A stretch of 64,000 nt of DNA from CAUPWF01 sp964367905 (lineage in GTDB: Bacteria > Bacillota > Clostridia > Lachnospirales > Lachnospiraceae), in assembly GCA_964367905.1 (NCBI GenBank), contig CAYIZP010000011.1, positions 10,817 through 74,816 of the forward strand. The letters run 5' to 3'. Below the pieces are notes generated by a model. The model was not told where the DNA came from, ran no database searches, and was given only the letters and a program-made list of their open reading frames with translations. Positions 62,294 to 64,000 of this stretch are shown in pieces. Made by a program: the position numbers and the translations under genes. Position 1 is the stretch's first letter. Every line of letters begins with the position of its first letter.

Positions 62294-63343
62294 ATGGCAA
62301 ATGAAGATAAAAAGAAAGCATTGGAAGCAGCGATATTACAATTAGAGAAGGATTTTGGTAAGGGAGCAGTAATGAAGTTAGGGGATCCACGGGCGCAAGT
62401 AGCGGTGGAGACGATTCCAACAGGTTCTCTAAGTCTTGATATAGCACTTGGCTTGGGAGGAGTTCCAAAGGGGCGTGTTGTAGAAGTGTATGGACCAGAG
62501 TCGAGTGGTAAGACTACCGTTGCATTACATATTATATCTGAGGTGCAGAAGATGGGGGGGATCGCAGGCTTTGTTGATGCGGAACATGCACTTGACCCTG
62601 TCTATGCTAAGAGCATTGGAGTAGATATCAACGAATTATATATTTCGCAACCAGATAGTGGAGAGCAGGCGTTGGAGATTACTGAAACGATGGTACGTTC
62701 AGGTGCTATGGATATTGTAGTTGTTGACTCGGTTGCAGCCTTGGTTCCAAGGCAAGAGATTGAGGGTGATATGGGAGATGCTCATGTTGGTTTGCAAGCG
62801 AGATTGATGTCCCAAGCGTTGAGAAAGTTGACACCGATTATCAGTAAGTCCAACTGTGTGGTAATCTTCATCAATCAATTGCGTGAGAAGGTAGGTGTGA
62901 TGTTTGGAAACCCAGAGACTACAACAGGTGGGCGTGCATTAAAGTTCTACTCTTCTGTAAGAATGGATGTTAGAAGGATTGAAACCTTGAAGTTAAGTGG
63001 AGATATGGTTGGTAACAGAACACGTGTAAAAGTGGTCAAGAATAAGATCGCACCTCCATTTAAGGAAGCAGAGTTTGACATTATGTTTGGAAAAGGTATT
63101 TCAAAAGAAGGAGATGTCCTTGACCTAGCGACAGGGTTGAATCTAGTGAGCAAAAGTGGTGCATGGTATGCCTATGAAGGAAATAAGATTGGACAAGGAA
63201 GAGAGAATGCGAAAGTATACTTAGCTGAGCACCCAGAAATTGTCGAAGCGCTAAGCAGACAAATTAGAAAGCATTATGGTTTGCTTGGAGAAAGTGAGAC
63301 GGACGGTAAGTCAGAAACAGCTACAAAGAAAGAGAAAGAATAA
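62294..63343 (+). CDS. recA: Recombinase RecA
   Basis: 349-residue DNA strand-exchange protein and LexA coprotease. Walker A GPESSGKTT (about 66-74), VDAEHALDPVYAK, VVVDSVAALVP, loop 2 region FGNPETTTGGRALKFYSSVRMDVRR and the acidic C-terminus are all present. SD TAGGAGG precedes the ATG. The stop shares one base with the recX start. Confidence 0.97.
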   Translation: MANEDKKKALEAAILQLEKDFGKGAVMKLGDPRAQVAVETIPTGSLSLDIALGLGGVPKGRVVEVYGPESSGKTTVALHIISEVQKMGGIAGFVDAEHALDPVYAKSIGVDINELYISQPDSGEQALEITETMVRSGAMDIVVVDSVAALVPRQEIEGDMGDAHVGLQARLMSQALRKLTPIISKSNCVVIFINQLREKVGVMFGNPETTTGGRALKFYSSVRMDVRRIETLKLSGDMVGNRTRVKVVKNKIAPPFKEAEFDIMFGKGISKEGDVLDLATGLNLVSKSGAWYAYEGNKIGQGRENAKVYLAEHPEIVEALSRQIRKHYGLLGESETDGKSETATKKEKE

Positions 63344-63960
63344 TGCTAGTTGAAGATATTATTGAAATCTCAAAAATAAAATTTAAAGTTGTACTAGAGG
63401 ATGGAATTAAGCTAACGTTGTATAAGGGTGAGATTAAGAAGTATAGAATTGAAACGGGTATAGATCTCTCAGAAGAAATTTATAATGAGATTGAACACAC
63501 GGTATTGTTAAAGCGCGCGAAGAAGCGCGCTTTACATCTTTTAGAACAGATGCCAAGAACCGAGGTTCAATTGCGTAAGAAATTAGAACAAAATGGATAT
63601 TCCCAAGGGAATGTAGAGGAAGCAATTACTTATGTGAAGAGTTTCGGATATATTAATGATAGTATATATGCAGAATCTTATGTCAGGGCACATTATGACA
63701 GAAAGAGTCGAAGAGAACTAATGTTTCAATTGCGAGAAAAGGGCATTAAGGAAGAGGATATCATACATGCATTAGATCATATTATCGCAGAACAAGGAGA
63801 AAGTAGTGCTGTCCAGAGAGCGATACGTAGAAGAGGGATTGATCTTGACAACATATCGGAGGAGCAAAAAACGAAATTATATGGATATCTTGCCCGAAAA
63901 GGTTTTACATACGAGGAAATCAAATCAGTATTAGAGTGTGTGCAGGAGTATGGAATCTAA
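63343..63960 (+). CDS. recX: Regulatory protein RecX
   Basis: 205-residue modulator of RecA filaments. It has the three tandem three-helix RecX repeats: LHLLEQMPRTEVQLRKKLEQNGYSQGNVEEAITYVKSFGYINDS, then RRELMFQLREKGI, then LYGYLARKGFTYEEIKSVL. It overlaps recA by one base and is expressed with it. A perfect GC-rich inverted repeat (63510-63533) lies inside the coding region. Confidence 0.93.
   Translation: MLVEDIIEISKIKFKVVLEDGIKLTLYKGEIKKYRIETGIDLSEEIYNEIEHTVLLKRAKKRALHLLEQMPRTEVQLRKKLEQNGYSQGNVEEAITYVKSFGYINDSIYAESYVRAHYDRKSRRELMFQLREKGIKEEDIIHALDHIIAEQGESSAVQRAIRRRGIDLDNISEEQKTKLYGYLARKGFTYEEIKSVLECVQEYGI
63510..63533 (+). repeat. GC-rich inverted repeat inside recX
   Basis: AAAGCGCGC - GAAGAA - GCGCGCTTT, a perfect 9-bp stem in the recX message, encoding the KRAKKRA stretch. 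Confidence 0.7.
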
Positions 63961-63963
63961 TGC

Positions 63964-63992
63964 TTGACATTGCTAGGAAAACAGTATAAAAT
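63964..63992 (+). promoter_or_regulatory. Promoter of the gene to the right of the window
   Basis: TTGACA, 17-base spacer, TAAAAT, directly after recX. The gene itself is outside the window. Confidence 0.7.
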
Positions 63993-64000
63993 TGAACTGT

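Overview
The window looks like a chromosome segment of a low-GC anaerobic Firmicute, most likely a Lachnospiraceae-type Clostridia. The reasons are the SCIFF peptide/maturase pair beside a fused secDF, T-box control of branched-chain amino acid genes, a Firmicutes-type SOS box (CGAAC-N4-GTTCG) in front of recA, sigma-A promoters (TTGACA-17-TATAAT) throughout, and AT-rich codon use. There are 54 apparently intact protein genes, one 5'-truncated gene at the left edge and three gene remnants. I found no rRNA, tRNA, insertion sequence or CRISPR array. A run of exactly 100 N at 27177-27276 is a scaffold gap whose two flanks are the same 55 bases, so it is probably a false gap inside ilvB.

Layout, left to right. 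1-3609: AraC-type response regulator (cut by the edge) and a GH2 beta-mannosidase-like enzyme. 3622-9382: scfA (47 codons), scfB, secDF and recJ. 9410-11005: DUF1294 protein, MarR regulator, thyA. 11255-18535: a seven-gene sugar or polyol operon (two zinc dehydrogenases, AlsE-like epimerase, sugar porter, class II aldolase, PfkB kinase, aldo/keto reductase), followed by a DeoR regulator, a dicarboxylate-type symporter and hprK. 21986-23708: an ATPase gene flanked by 45-bp promoter-bearing direct repeats. 23948-25086: DUF1349 protein and folA. 25090-29021: promoter, T-box (probably valine), ilvB-ilvN-ilvE. 29076-30337: two gene remnants meeting head to head at 29992. 30338-36858: diguanylate cyclase, two-component system, amidase, lipoprotein, methyltransferase. 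37003-39826: hslO, nadE. 39852-46738: leuB-ilvD-ilvB and serC-serA. 46792-59590: a divergent agmatine/polyamine island. 59658-61931: metA and an AI-2E family permease. 62225-64000: recA-recX and the promoter of the next gene.

How the genes work together. The most coherent unit is the agmatine/putrescine island. A PII-like protein, the PotABCD importer and AguA run leftward. A LuxR-type regulator, an aldehyde dehydrogenase, PatA, a second class III aminotransferase, an iron alcohol dehydrogenase and AguB run rightward. Together these can take agmatine through N-carbamoylputrescine, putrescine, 4-aminobutanal, GABA and succinate semialdehyde to 4-hydroxybutyrate. Each arm has its own promoter with an inverted repeat and a terminator hairpin in or near its leader. 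The second unit is the sugar/polyol operon: oxidise a polyol, phosphorylate the ketose, epimerise it, then aldol cleavage; the substrate cannot be read from sequence. The ilv and leu genes form two branched-chain loci with two acetolactate synthase large subunits but only one small subunit.

Start codons were moved inward from the longest possible reading frame where a Shine-Dalgarno (SD) sequence supports it (recJ, the marR-type gene, folA, ilvN, hslO, ilvD, serA, glnB-like, aguB and several sugar genes). All functions are inferred from family motifs read by eye; no database search was run.
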